From Thermodesulfobacteriota bacterium (lineage in GTDB: Bacteria; Desulfobacterota_D; UBA1144; Nemesobacterales; CSP1-2): a stretch of DNA of 50,269 nucleotides. The notes beneath the pieces are model-generated. The model did not search any database. It was not told where the DNA came from and saw only the letters and a list, made by a program, of their open reading frames with translations. Shown here piece after piece: positions 1-7,615 of this stretch. The position numbers and the translations under genes were made by a program. How positions within the stretch are numbered: the first letter of the stretch is position 1; each line of letters starts with the position of its first letter. Location: the NCBI GenBank assembly GCA_036397855.1, contig DASWID010000067.1:1-50269 (forward strand), given 5' to 3'.

Positions 1-67
1 CATCAGCATGGAAGATCATGACTAAACAGAACAACAATGATGATAATAGTGTGCATTTAATAAGCAT
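1..67 (-). CDS. Start of an exported protein (partial, runs off left edge)
   Basis: Only the first 22 codons are inside the window. On the minus strand an AGGAGG ribosome binding site (75-80) lies 7 bases before an ATG at 67. The codons spell MLIKCTLLSSLLFCLVMIFH followed by AD, a positive residue followed by a hydrophobic run, so an export signal with likely cleavage after the FHA tripeptide. It lies 42 bp downstream of the exported repeat protein at 110-685 and is probably co-transcribed with it. The mature protein is outside the window, so no function can be given. Confidence 0.6.
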   Translation of the reverse strand, partial: MLIKCTLLSSLLFCLVMIFHAD

Positions 68-109
68 TCTCTTGCCTCCTAACATTGATTCACTTTATTT
101 TTAAAAGAA

Positions 110-685
110 TTATTTGGTCGGTTTGGCCTTTAAATCAATTAGCTCTCCGCCTAGAATAAGATACCTTCCGTCTTTGGTCATGATAATTGGGATCGGCGTA
201 CCCGAGCCAGTCTGCATCTTTCCTTCCTTCATTCCAAAAGGGACTTCTCGAAATGTTGTAGTATCGACATGTTCTCCCAGAATTAGGTACCTGCCGTCTT
301 TAGTCATCATTACGGGGATTGGAATCGTGCCAATTTGGATCTTTCTCTCCGTCATTCCAAATGGTAGATCTTGAAATGTCCTAGTATCAACAGGTTCTCC
401 AAAAATAAGGTATTTCCCATCCTCGCTTATTAGAAAGGGGACATCTCCCGATCCTTTTGGGGTATTTACTTTGAACCGCCCTTGTTTGAAACCGCTTAGA
501 GGAGTTTTATCATATCCACTGACCTCAATTGTAGCGTCATCCGGTACGACATTCCCCATCTTTTCCTTGAGGAAGGCCCTAAGTTCATCCGCTTCCTTTG
601 TAGATATTGTCTGAGCATTTACGTTAGGTTGAAAAACAAAGAAGGTTACTATGACGATTATAGTGAAGACAAATTTATAGTGCAT
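110..685 (-). CDS. Exported protein with three internal repeats, DsbA-family N-domain-like
   Basis: 191 residues with a signal peptide at 1-24 (likely cut VNA|Q). The body carries a repeated module of 41-42 residues: SEDGKYL at 87-93, TKDGRYL at 128-134 and 170-176, the first two followed by G-E-x-VDT and later L/V-PFGM. The module resembles from memory the small N-terminal domain that precedes the thioredoxin fold in some DsbA-family oxidoreductases (pattern TKDGRYLILG-x-VDT), but there is no thioredoxin fold and no CXXC, so it is not an oxidoreductase by itself. It is followed after 42 bp by another exported protein that could be a partner. Role in the periplasm is unknown; I infer protein-protein interaction only. 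Confidence 0.75.
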   Translation of the reverse strand: MHYKFVFTIIVIVTFFVFQPNVNAQTISTKEADELRAFLKEKMGNVVPDDATIEVSGYDKTPLSGFKQGRFKVNTPKGSGDVPFLISEDGKYLIFGEPVDTRTFQDLPFGMTERKIQIGTIPIPVMMTKDGRYLILGEHVDTTTFREVPFGMKEGKMQTGSGTPIPIIMTKDGRYLILGGELIDLKAKPTK

Positions 686-782
686 TTTTACCCCCGAGAA
701 ATTTCACAAGCGAACAATATAACACCATTTATGGATAAATCAACAAAGATCGATCATTAAGAAACGGTAGCTTTTGATTATT

Positions 783-2090
783 TTATGATTGGATATCCCT
801 TGAAAATACCCTATCAAATATATGATCGACATATTTTAAGTCGTTTTCAATTTTAAAGCACTCATCTAATTCCTCTTTCGATAGATGATTTTTAACATCT
901 TTATCTTTTAACAGGATCTCACGGAAATGCAATCTGGCGTTCCAGGTTTTAATCGCATTTTTTTGGATTATTTCATAAGCCTTTTCTCTTGATAGACCTT
1001 TATCTACTAGTTTTAACAGGACTTTTTGCGAATGTATTAGTCCACGGGTTAGGTCCAGGTTTCTTTTGATATTTTTAGGGTATATCTTTGCGGAGTCCAA
1101 TATATAGGTAAGTCTATTCAGCATAAAATCGAGAAGTATTGTGGCATCGGGTCCAATCACCCTTTCTACTGACGAGTGGCTTATGTCCCGTTCGTGCCAT
1201 AACGGAATGTTTTCAAGCGAAGTCAGGGCATACGATCGGACAAGCCTAGCTAATCCACAAAGATTTTCCGATAGAATTGGATTCCTCTTGTGGGGCATCG
1301 CCGAAGACCCCTTTTGGCCTTCGGTAAATGGTTCTTCCAGTTCCTGAACCTCAGTTCTTTGAAAATGTCTAATATATGTCGCTACTTTCTCAATTGATGT
1401 TGCCACTATCGAGAGCGTTAGGAAGTAATCTGCATGAATATCGCGTTGAACTATTTGCGTAGAGATGCTGGCTGGCTTTAGTTTAAGAACTTTGCATGCA
1501 TATTGTTCTACCTCTGGCGGAATATTGGCATAAGTACCGACGGCGCCGGAGATTTTTCCCACACTGATTATATCCCTAGCCCTGTTCAGTCTGTCCAGGT
1601 TTCTGGCCATTTCATCGTACCAGAGGGCAAAAATAAGACCTAGGGTAGTTGGCTCGGCATGTATCCCATGAGTTCTTCCAATTATAGGAGTCATCTTATG
1701 TTTGAAAGCGAGTTTCTTCAAGACGCCTTTTAACATTTTCATATCATCAATTAGCAGAGTTGCTGCATCCTTTAATTGGAGGGCGAATGCTGTATCGAGA
1801 ATATCGGAAGAGGTAAGCCCAAGATGTAGGTATCTCGAATCGTCGCCAATATTCTCGGATAAAGCCGTTAAGAAGGCTAAGACGTCGTGCTTTAAGATTT
1901 TTTCGAGTTCATTTATTCGCTCAACATCAATTTTAGCACGTTTACTGATTGTATTAGTGGCCTCTGTCGGAATACGTCCGTATTTAGTCCAGGCTTTGCA
2001 AACAGCAATTTCAACACGAAGCCACTGTCGAAATTTGGCTTCTTCACTCCAGATCTTCGACATTTCCTTGCGTGAATATCTTGAAATCAA
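783..2090 (-). CDS. purB: Adenylosuccinate lyase
   Basis: 435 residues, the usual length for PurB. It catalyses two steps of purine synthesis: SAICAR to AICAR plus fumarate, and adenylosuccinate to AMP plus fumarate, in the cytoplasm. Visible family hallmarks are TSSD at 93-96, GRTHGIHAEP at 138-147 (with the catalytic His of the THG motif) and the fumarate-lyase signature SSAMPHKRNP at 262-271 with the flexible catalytic-serine loop. The start ATG overlaps the stop of the upstream MBL-fold gene as ATGA, so the two are translationally coupled. No other pur genes are in the window. Confidence 0.97.
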   Translation of the reverse strand: MISRYSRKEMSKIWSEEAKFRQWLRVEIAVCKAWTKYGRIPTEATNTISKRAKIDVERINELEKILKHDVLAFLTALSENIGDDSRYLHLGLTSSDILDTAFALQLKDAATLLIDDMKMLKGVLKKLAFKHKMTPIIGRTHGIHAEPTTLGLIFALWYDEMARNLDRLNRARDIISVGKISGAVGTYANIPPEVEQYACKVLKLKPASISTQIVQRDIHADYFLTLSIVATSIEKVATYIRHFQRTEVQELEEPFTEGQKGSSAMPHKRNPILSENLCGLARLVRSYALTSLENIPLWHERDISHSSVERVIGPDATILLDFMLNRLTYILDSAKIYPKNIKRNLDLTRGLIHSQKVLLKLVDKGLSREKAYEIIQKNAIKTWNARLHFREILLKDKDVKNHLSKEELDECFKIENDLKYVDHIFDRVFSRDIQS

Positions 2091-2839
2091 ATGATTAAAA
2101 CCTCCCCTAAGGTTTTTCTAGGGGCAACCGAAATACTTACTTGATCAGCCCCTGATTTCTCGATTATCGATGAGGCTGCTCTTAATGCGATATCATATCT
2201 ATTATTGGTCTCGCTTAAGTGTGCGAGTAATAAATAAGAAAGTTCACTGTGTAACAAACCAGCAAAGAGATTTGCAGCTTGTACATTCGATAAATGACCC
2301 AGTCTACTCATTATCCTTTGCTTTATTTCCCACGGATAATGGCTTTCCCTGAGAATATTTTCATCGTGGTTGAATTCAATAATCAGAATATTTGATCCTT
2401 TTAGTCTTTCTTTGACCAGGCTTGTTGCTGTTCCAATGTCAGTCACAATCCCTAATTTCTTATGATCTGTTTCGATTGTAAATCCAACCGGATCTAATGC
2501 ATCATGTGGAACAGAAAAAGAGGTGATCAAGACATCATTAATTGAGAAAGAAGAACCGGTGTTGAATTCGTAGAGGTTTTTAACCTTATCTTTCCAGAGG
2601 TGTATCGTCGCGGAAGCAACGTACGTGGGATTCTCAATTTTTGGAATTGACATTGCGTGATCTAAGTGTTCGTGTGAAACTATCACAGCGTCTAAATCGG
2701 ACAATTCCACATCAAGCTTTTTAAGCCTGGCTTTTATCTGCCTTAGGCTTATTCCCGCGTCAATGAGGATCTTTGAAGAATTCGTTTGGATAAAAAGGGA
2801 ATTACCGGAACTTCCACTAGCTAGTGTACAGACTTTCAT
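2087..2839 (-). CDS. MBL-fold metallo-hydrolase (YycJ/WalJ type)
   Basis: 250 residues starting MKVCTLASGSSGNS, the typical opening of the YycJ/WalJ branch of metallo-beta-lactamase-fold hydrolases. The di-metal motif HEHLDH is at 56-61, and later Asp and His residues (TDIGTA, FNHDEN, LLAHLS) fit the remaining ligands. Relatives are thought to act as nucleases or in cell-wall and DNA-related processes, but the substrate is not settled and cannot be derived here. First gene of a two-gene operon with purB (4-base ATGA overlap). A candidate promoter lies at 2869-2898. Confidence 0.88.
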   Translation of the reverse strand: MKVCTLASGSSGNSLFIQTNSSKILIDAGISLRQIKARLKKLDVELSDLDAVIVSHEHLDHAMSIPKIENPTYVASATIHLWKDKVKNLYEFNTGSSFSINDVLITSFSVPHDALDPVGFTIETDHKKLGIVTDIGTATSLVKERLKGSNILIIEFNHDENILRESHYPWEIKQRIMSRLGHLSNVQAANLFAGLLHSELSYLLLAHLSETNNRYDIALRAASSIIEKSGADQVSISVAPRKTLGEVLII

Positions 2840-3236
2840 AAATTGTCCTTTGAACAGAACGAGATAGTAGTATTAGTATGTGTTTGAACGGTTGTCAAAT
2901 TTATGCATGAAATTAAATTATATGTTGATTTCGAATATAATTCATTATCTTTGTTAGGATAAAATAAATCAGTGCAAGTAAGTCAGCTAATTGGTAGTTT
3001 CAGTGGTGAATTGCCGCTTGATAGTTGAAGATTAGGTATTTTTATTTGAATCTTTTTTCCAAGCATATTTTATCTGAAGTGAAGTTGGTCAGGAAATTAT
3101 AATGCATTACAGGCAGGAGATTATAGGTTTAGACGGCTTTGTAATACAATCATGTAGCTCCATACGATGATTGATTAATACAAGTCTTATATTAATATTG
3201 TATCAATCTGATATATTATCTTCTTAATATGGATGA
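2840..3236. other. Intergenic region, divergent
   Basis: 397 bp between divergently transcribed genes. Apart from the candidate minus-strand promoter at 2869-2898 I see no ORF, palindrome, tRNA or riboswitch. The plus-strand side just before 3237 is very AT-rich. Confidence 0.5.
2869..2898 (-). promoter_or_regulatory. Candidate promoter for MBL-purB operon
   Basis: On the minus strand a perfect -35 TTGACA (2898-2893) is followed after 18 bases by AATACT (2874-2869, 4 of 6 matches). Predicted start is near 2862, giving a leader of about 20 bases before the ATG at 2839. The weak -10 keeps confidence low. Confidence 0.35.
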
Positions 3237-3791
3237 ATGATGAAAATGTCCAAGTTTAATAGATTAAAGATGTTGGGGTTATTTTGGTTGTGCCTTGTTT
3301 TTTTGTTTCTGGCTTTTGTGGACTGTGGCGCTTCTAGGACTGTAATTAATAAAAAACCTGAGAGTAAATCGTACAATTACCAAGTAGTGGAGATACCGGA
3401 TTTCGGTAAGACTGATCAGGAATGGGTTCCGCTTGACTCTTATTCAGAGATACCGGATATGGTAGCTGAAGAGTTGAGGAATAATAATCATTTTCGAAAG
3501 ATACTACGTACAAAAAGTGATGATTCGTTGGGGGAAAGGATACTGCTGGTTCAAGGAACAATGACTGGTTATGATAGGGGTTGTAAATACTGTGAGTGGT
3601 ATTCTTTTGGAATTAATGATAAGGGGAAAGGTGTCGTATATGTCGGTATTCAGCTTATCGATAAAAATACAGGTTTGATTATCACGGATGCCGATGTATC
3701 TGGGAGAGCTAAGGATCCAGGTTATGGTAGAAGCAAATATATCCGGGTTACAGATGAGATAGTTGATTTGATTCAACATATTAATGATTAG
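3237..3791 (+). CDS. DUF4410-like lipoprotein
   Basis: 184 residues. The N-terminus is a long hydrophobic stretch (about 11-29) ending at Cys30 in FVDCG; this is lipobox-like but Asp at -1 is atypical, so lipid attachment is inferred. The body (YNYQVVEIPDF, MVAEELRNNNHFRKI, LLVQGTMTGYDRGCK, ADVSGRA) follows the order seen in DUF4410 lipoproteins: a small beta-rich domain that reports the variance of a cell-envelope quantity, with a helix that begins at PDMVAEEL. Role unknown. Start chosen at the first of two tandem ATG codons; no clear ribosome binding site. Stands alone between divergent and convergent neighbours. Confidence 0.65.
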   Translation: MMKMSKFNRLKMLGLFWLCLVFLFLAFVDCGASRTVINKKPESKSYNYQVVEIPDFGKTDQEWVPLDSYSEIPDMVAEELRNNNHFRKILRTKSDDSLGERILLVQGTMTGYDRGCKYCEWYSFGINDKGKGVVYVGIQLIDKNTGLIITDADVSGRAKDPGYGRSKYIRVTDEIVDLIQHIND

Positions 3792-3965
3792 CGCTCTGGC
3801 TTTTTATCTATCTGAGTAATTTTTCTTGATGACACTTGGAACTGAGTTAATAAATCTAAGAGAATAAATGAGAGCAATGCTTATATTACGGACGAAGAGT
3901 TAATTAATCTAGTGTTCACTTCTTTACAATTCATCCTTGCAGTTGCCATTAGTACTAGTGAATTA

Positions 3966-4880
3966 TTAATCAAGACCTAGTTCTTTCCTCATATCAAGAT
4001 CAACATTTTTATTTTTATTCCAATAGTCTACGAGTATTGTTTTCTTTATAGTTGCTTTTGTCGTCAGGGACCTCTCGATATTACTCTTGCCGCTTCCGTA
4101 AGTTTCTTCCCAAGAAGTTATTTTATACGGAAAGTCCTTAGTGAATTTTATAACCAACGTCCGTCCTTTGCTTTTGTATTGTAGTCTGTAACTCATGAGC
4201 TTATCCGAAAAATCGCCAAGTGAAGCCTCTGCGTCTTCAACCTTTAATTCTTCATGTGTAAATCTTGCTACCGTAGCTGCGGGTATAATTTTTATGTCTC
4301 CTAATGGTAGACTGCTGGGTTGAATTCTTATTCGCGTCCAGATCTCATCTTCAAGAAATGCCTTTTTCAAAGTAAATTCTCTATCACCTTCAGATTCAAA
4401 ATAAGAGTTCAAGCGAACCTGATATTCATCGTCCCGTAAGTTTAATTGCATAAACCAATTGCCACACCATTCGTGAGCTGATAGCGTCTCTTTTAGAGAA
4501 TAAGGATAGTCCCGTATATTAATGGGTGTGAATAGTGAGTCCATCATCGAGTATTGATAAATTCCGGTATTAAACTTCCTTATGAAGTTTAGCTTCAAAA
4601 CCTTTACCGCGTCTTCTTTATCACGGATTGGATTATCGAGTTTTACGTGTTTATTTAATGAAAGATCCTCCGTCACAAATATCAACACGGCATTTCCGCT
4701 GTGCCTTTCACCATATCGTGCTTGTTGTAATTCATAGCTCGTTATCTCGGCTTTTCCCACGTACCAATAGTCCTTAAACTCCCTAGAGTCATGACTTTCC
4801 TCGGTTAGTCCTAGTACACCGAAGAAAAAAAATATAAAAAATAATGAGATACTGAATTTCGAGAACCTGTGTGTAAACAT
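3966..4880 (-). CDS. Conserved exported protein of unknown function
   Basis: 304 residues with a signal peptide (hydrophobic 10-25, basic before). The mature part contains YWYVGKAEITSYELQQARYG, VLIFVTEDLSLNKHVKLDNP, LKLNFIRKFNTGIYQYSMM and AHEWCGNWFMQLNLRDD. I recall this pattern from exported proteins of Bacteroidota and other phyla that some databases label septum formation inhibitor Maf; it has nothing of the Maf pyrophosphatase fold and that name should not be used. Predicted beta-rich, periplasmic or outer-membrane-associated. An AGGAGG-like site (cctcct at 4890-4895) is about 9 bases before the ATG. Monocistronic as far as visible. Confidence 0.7.
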   Translation of the reverse strand: MFTHRFSKFSISLFFIFFFFGVLGLTEESHDSREFKDYWYVGKAEITSYELQQARYGERHSGNAVLIFVTEDLSLNKHVKLDNPIRDKEDAVKVLKLNFIRKFNTGIYQYSMMDSLFTPINIRDYPYSLKETLSAHEWCGNWFMQLNLRDDEYQVRLNSYFESEGDREFTLKKAFLEDEIWTRIRIQPSSLPLGDIKIIPAATVARFTHEELKVEDAEASLGDFSDKLMSYRLQYKSKGRTLVIKFTKDFPYKITSWEETYGSGKSNIERSLTTKATIKKTILVDYWNKNKNVDLDMRKELGLD

Positions 4881-4994
4881 AAGACACTTCCTCCTTTAAA
4901 AAAACTTCGAATTATTCCATTGTCACAATCATACTGAAGTCTAAAATAATCTGAAAGAATTTTGGATTTTGGCAACATCAGATCATATTATAAT

Positions 4995-5012
4995 AATAGA
5001 AATATTTCTATT
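4995..5012. repeat. 18-bp perfect palindrome between divergent genes
   Basis: The arms AATAGAAAT (4995-5003) and ATTTCTATT (5004-5012) are exact inverse complements with no spacer. It lies 115 bp upstream of the exported-protein gene and 100 bp upstream of ffh, a position that would suit a dimeric regulator, but AT-rich palindromes also arise by chance. Confidence 0.45.
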
Positions 5013-5043
5013 GTTATTAATATCTTAGAACACACGTAAACAT

Positions 5044-5073
5044 TTGACTTTTAACATATCATATGCTAATTAT
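5044..5073 (+). promoter_or_regulatory. Candidate ffh operon promoter
   Basis: TTGACT (5044-5049), 18 bases, AATTAT (5068-5073, 4 of 6 matches). Predicted start near 5080, about 30 bases before the ffh ATG. Weak evidence. Confidence 0.3.
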
Positions 5074-5112
5074 TATTGTTTCGTTTTAATAAAGTGTTTC
5101 TTCTAAGAGTCA

Positions 5113-6447
5113 ATGTTCGAGGGGATATCAGAAAAGCTAAGTCATACCCTAAAGAAAGTTAGGGGGTATGGAAAGCTAAGCGAGCAGAATATTCAGGATG
5201 CAATACGCGAAGTGCGTCTGAATCTCCTTGAAGCCGATGTTCATTTCAAAGTAGTAAGGGACTTTATCGAGTCTGTAAAGGCAAGGGCATTGGGGCAAGA
5301 GGTTCTACAGAGTCTCACGCCCGGACAACAATTCATAAAGATAGTTTACGAAGAGCTAGTAACACTACTTGGCGAACATAGCTCAGAGCTAGATCTTAGA
5401 ACAACACCCCCTGTCATCATAATGCTCGTAGGGCTGCAAGGTTCAGGTAAGACCACCTCAATTGCAAAGCTAGCTAAGACGCTAAAAGAAAAATTAAAAA
5501 GAAACCCATACCTTGTTCCTGCAGATGTGTATAGGCCAGCGGCCATCGATCAACTAAAGGTTCTCGCTGATCAGGTTGGAGCGGGAGTTTACAATACTCA
5601 GCCTGGAGGAAACCCGGTAGAAATTTGCAAAGATGCACTGAAAGCCGCTCAATACGGTGGATACGATGTACTACTAATTGATACTGCGGGAAGACTACAT
5701 GTTGATACCGAGCTAATGGAGGAGTTGAAAAACATTAAGGCTCAGATAAATCCTCATGAAATTTTGCTCGTAGCAGATGCTATGACAGGTCAGGATGCAG
5801 TAAATGTTTCGACAAGCTTTAATGAGGCTCTCGATATCAGTGGTACTCTTCTTACAAAGATAGATGGTGACGCAAGGGGTGGGGCCGCACTATCAATCAA
5901 ATCTGTTACCGGAAAGCCAATAAAGTATTTTGGTACCGGGGAAAAACTCGACGCACTGGAGGTTTTTCATCCCGAAAGAATAGCATCTCGAATCCTGGGT
6001 ATGGGTGATATGCTCAGTTTCATTGAAAAGGCTCAAGCGGCTTTTGAGGAGAAACAGGCTCAAGAGATAGCAAAGAAAATTCTCAAGAAGGAGTTCTCAA
6101 TTGAGGATTTTAGAGAGGCAATGCTTGCTATGGGAAAGCTGGGACCGATTGAAAGCATGGCCGATATGATTCCTGGGATGAAAAAAATTATTAAGAACCC
6201 CAGAGCTATGGAAATGGCTGAAAAGGAAATCAAAAAGACGATCGCGATTATCGATTCTATGACGCCTAAGGAAAGGCTAAACCATATAATTCTGAACGGC
6301 AGCAGACGTAGGAGAATTGCAAAGGGCAGTGGTACTCGTGTAGAAGATGTCAACCGGATGATTAAAAATTATATGCAAATGCGTAATATGATGAAAAACA
6401 TGGGGAAGATGGGTAGTCTTGCTAAGAGGTTGATGAGAGTTGTTTAA
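5113..6447 (+). CDS. ffh: Signal recognition particle protein Ffh
   Basis: 444 residues, normal for Ffh. With SRP RNA it binds signal sequences of nascent inner-membrane proteins and delivers ribosomes to FtsY. The N domain occupies about 1-95. The G domain has P-loop GLQGSGKTT at 107-115, DTAGR at 190-194, TKID at 248-251 and DARGG at 253-257. The methionine-rich M domain (about 300-440) contains GSRRRRIAKGSGT, the SRP-RNA-binding helix-turn-helix, and MQMRNMMKNMGKMG. It heads the operon ffh-rpsP-khpA-rimM-trmD-rplS, a widely conserved order. No SRP RNA gene is visible in the window. Confidence 0.98.
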   Translation: MFEGISEKLSHTLKKVRGYGKLSEQNIQDAIREVRLNLLEADVHFKVVRDFIESVKARALGQEVLQSLTPGQQFIKIVYEELVTLLGEHSSELDLRTTPPVIIMLVGLQGSGKTTSIAKLAKTLKEKLKRNPYLVPADVYRPAAIDQLKVLADQVGAGVYNTQPGGNPVEICKDALKAAQYGGYDVLLIDTAGRLHVDTELMEELKNIKAQINPHEILLVADAMTGQDAVNVSTSFNEALDISGTLLTKIDGDARGGAALSIKSVTGKPIKYFGTGEKLDALEVFHPERIASRILGMGDMLSFIEKAQAAFEEKQAQEIAKKILKKEFSIEDFREAMLAMGKLGPIESMADMIPGMKKIIKNPRAMEMAEKEIKKTIAIIDSMTPKERLNHIILNGSRRRRIAKGSGTRVEDVNRMIKNYMQMRNMMKNMGKMGSLAKRLMRVV

Positions 6448-6498
6448 AGATACATTGTTACCCTAAATTTTCCTAAGTTAAATGAATTAAGGAGGTTA

Positions 6499-6741
6499 AT
6501 GAGTTTGGTTAGAATTAGACTTATGAGGTTGGGTTCAAATAAGAAGCCATTTTACAGAATAGTTGCCGCAGATGCGCGTTCACCAAGGGACGGTAAATTC
6601 CTTGAAATTTTGGGGTCTTACGATCCAAGAAAAACCCCTCATCTACTAGAAGTAGATACAGAGAGGGTAAAGAATTGGCTAGATAATGGTGCTAAACCTA
6701 CAAACCGGGTGGAGAAATTACTTTCAAAGCTCATGCAGTGA
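6499..6741 (+). CDS. rpsP: Ribosomal protein bS16
   Basis: 80 residues; the conserved N-terminus MSLVRIRLMRLGSNKKPFYR and the downstream DARSPRDGKFLEILGSYDP are diagnostic for bS16, a small-subunit assembly protein that binds 16S rRNA. A strong AGGAGG (6491-6496) sits shortly before the ATG. Second gene of the ffh operon, 51 bp after ffh. Confidence 0.98.
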   Translation: MSLVRIRLMRLGSNKKPFYRIVAADARSPRDGKFLEILGSYDPRKTPHLLEVDTERVKNWLDNGAKPTNRVEKLLSKLMQ

Positions 6742-6803
6742 TGAGTGTGATTATTAAGGTTAAGCTTGAAGAGGAATTCAGTCATAAAGCAGGAGGTAGT
6801 TAA

Positions 6804-7043
6804 ATGGATAAACTTAAGGAGCTTGTTATTCACATAGCGCAATCACTTGTAGATTTCCCTGAGCAAGTAGAGGTAAAGGAAGTGACTGGGGAGCAGACTG
6901 CAGTATTGGAACTCAAAGTTGCGCAAGAGGATCTTGGTAAGATAATTGGTAAACAGGGAAAAACAGCCAAGGCGATACGGACGATACTCGGTGCTGCAGC
7001 TGCAAAGCTGAGAAAACGCGCCGTGCTGGAGATTCTGGAATAA
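6804..7043 (+). CDS. khpA: KH-domain RNA-binding protein KhpA
   Basis: 79 residues, a single KH domain with the GxxG loop in [10 protein letters not shown] at about 47-56. The family (formerly YlqC) binds RNA and, with KhpB, affects cell division and size in Firmicutes; in Gram-negatives it is a conserved companion of rpsP and rimM with a presumed ribosome-biogenesis or sRNA role. Preceded by a good AGGAGG at 6791-6796. Lies between rpsP and rimM, as usual. Confidence 0.94.
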   Translation: MDKLKELVIHIAQSLVDFPEQVEVKEVTGEQTAVLELKVAQEDLGKIIGKQGKTAKAIRTILGAAAAKLRKRAVLEILE

Positions 7044-7059
7044 AGATAATTGTATTAAT

Positions 7060-7572
7060 GTGAATGAGCTATTACCTCTTGGAAGGATTTCGAAACCTCA
7101 CGGTTTAAATGGTGAAGTTAGGGTTTTTTTATACAGCGGGAATTTAGATAGTATTACTAAGGTAAACAGGCTATTTATTTACCAGAAGGAACATGAAAAA
7201 CCGGTAGAATTTAAGATTACCAGTTTAAGAATTCAGAATAATACGACCATAATTGGGCTTGAGGGAATTAATACAATTGAAGAGGCCTCAGAGCTTCGGG
7301 GTTCAATTGTAATGGTTGACAAATGCGACCTCCCTGAACCAAAAGAAGATGAATACTACTGGTTCCAATTAATTGGGCTTAATGTTGTTACGATAGAAGG
7401 GAAGTTTATAGGCACGGTTAAAAACTTGATTGACAGAGTGCCGCAGGCCTTGTTAGTAGTGGAGAATAATGAGAAGGAATTTCTAATACCAATGGTTGAT
7501 ACGATCGTACAAGGAGTTAAGCTTGAAGAATCGGAGGTGATAATCACACCTATAGAAGGCCTTTTTGATTGA
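7060..7572 (+). CDS. rimM: Ribosome maturation factor RimM
   Basis: 170 residues. RimM binds uS19 and helps the 30S head mature. LPLGRISKPHGLNGEVRVF near the N-terminus is the RimM barrel signature, and the C-terminal PRC-like barrel shows EYYWFQLIGLNV and FLIPMVDTIVQGVKLEE. The start is GTG at 7060; the nearest ATG overlaps it out of frame. It follows khpA by 16 bp and precedes trmD by 43 bp (or a short overlap if the upstream TTG of trmD is used). Confidence 0.96.
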   Translation: MNELLPLGRISKPHGLNGEVRVFLYSGNLDSITKVNRLFIYQKEHEKPVEFKITSLRIQNNTTIIGLEGINTIEEASELRGSIVMVDKCDLPEPKEDEYYWFQLIGLNVVTIEGKFIGTVKNLIDRVPQALLVVENNEKEFLIPMVDTIVQGVKLEESEVIITPIEGLFD

Positions 7573-7615
7573 AACCTTAATTTATTTAAAATTCCCCTCC
7601 CAACTGCGAAAAAAA

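Noticed and set aside
3966-4880. Name septum formation inhibitor Maf for the exported protein
   Set aside because: The protein is exported and lacks the Maf/HAM1 pyrophosphatase motifs; the name appears to be a propagated database error.
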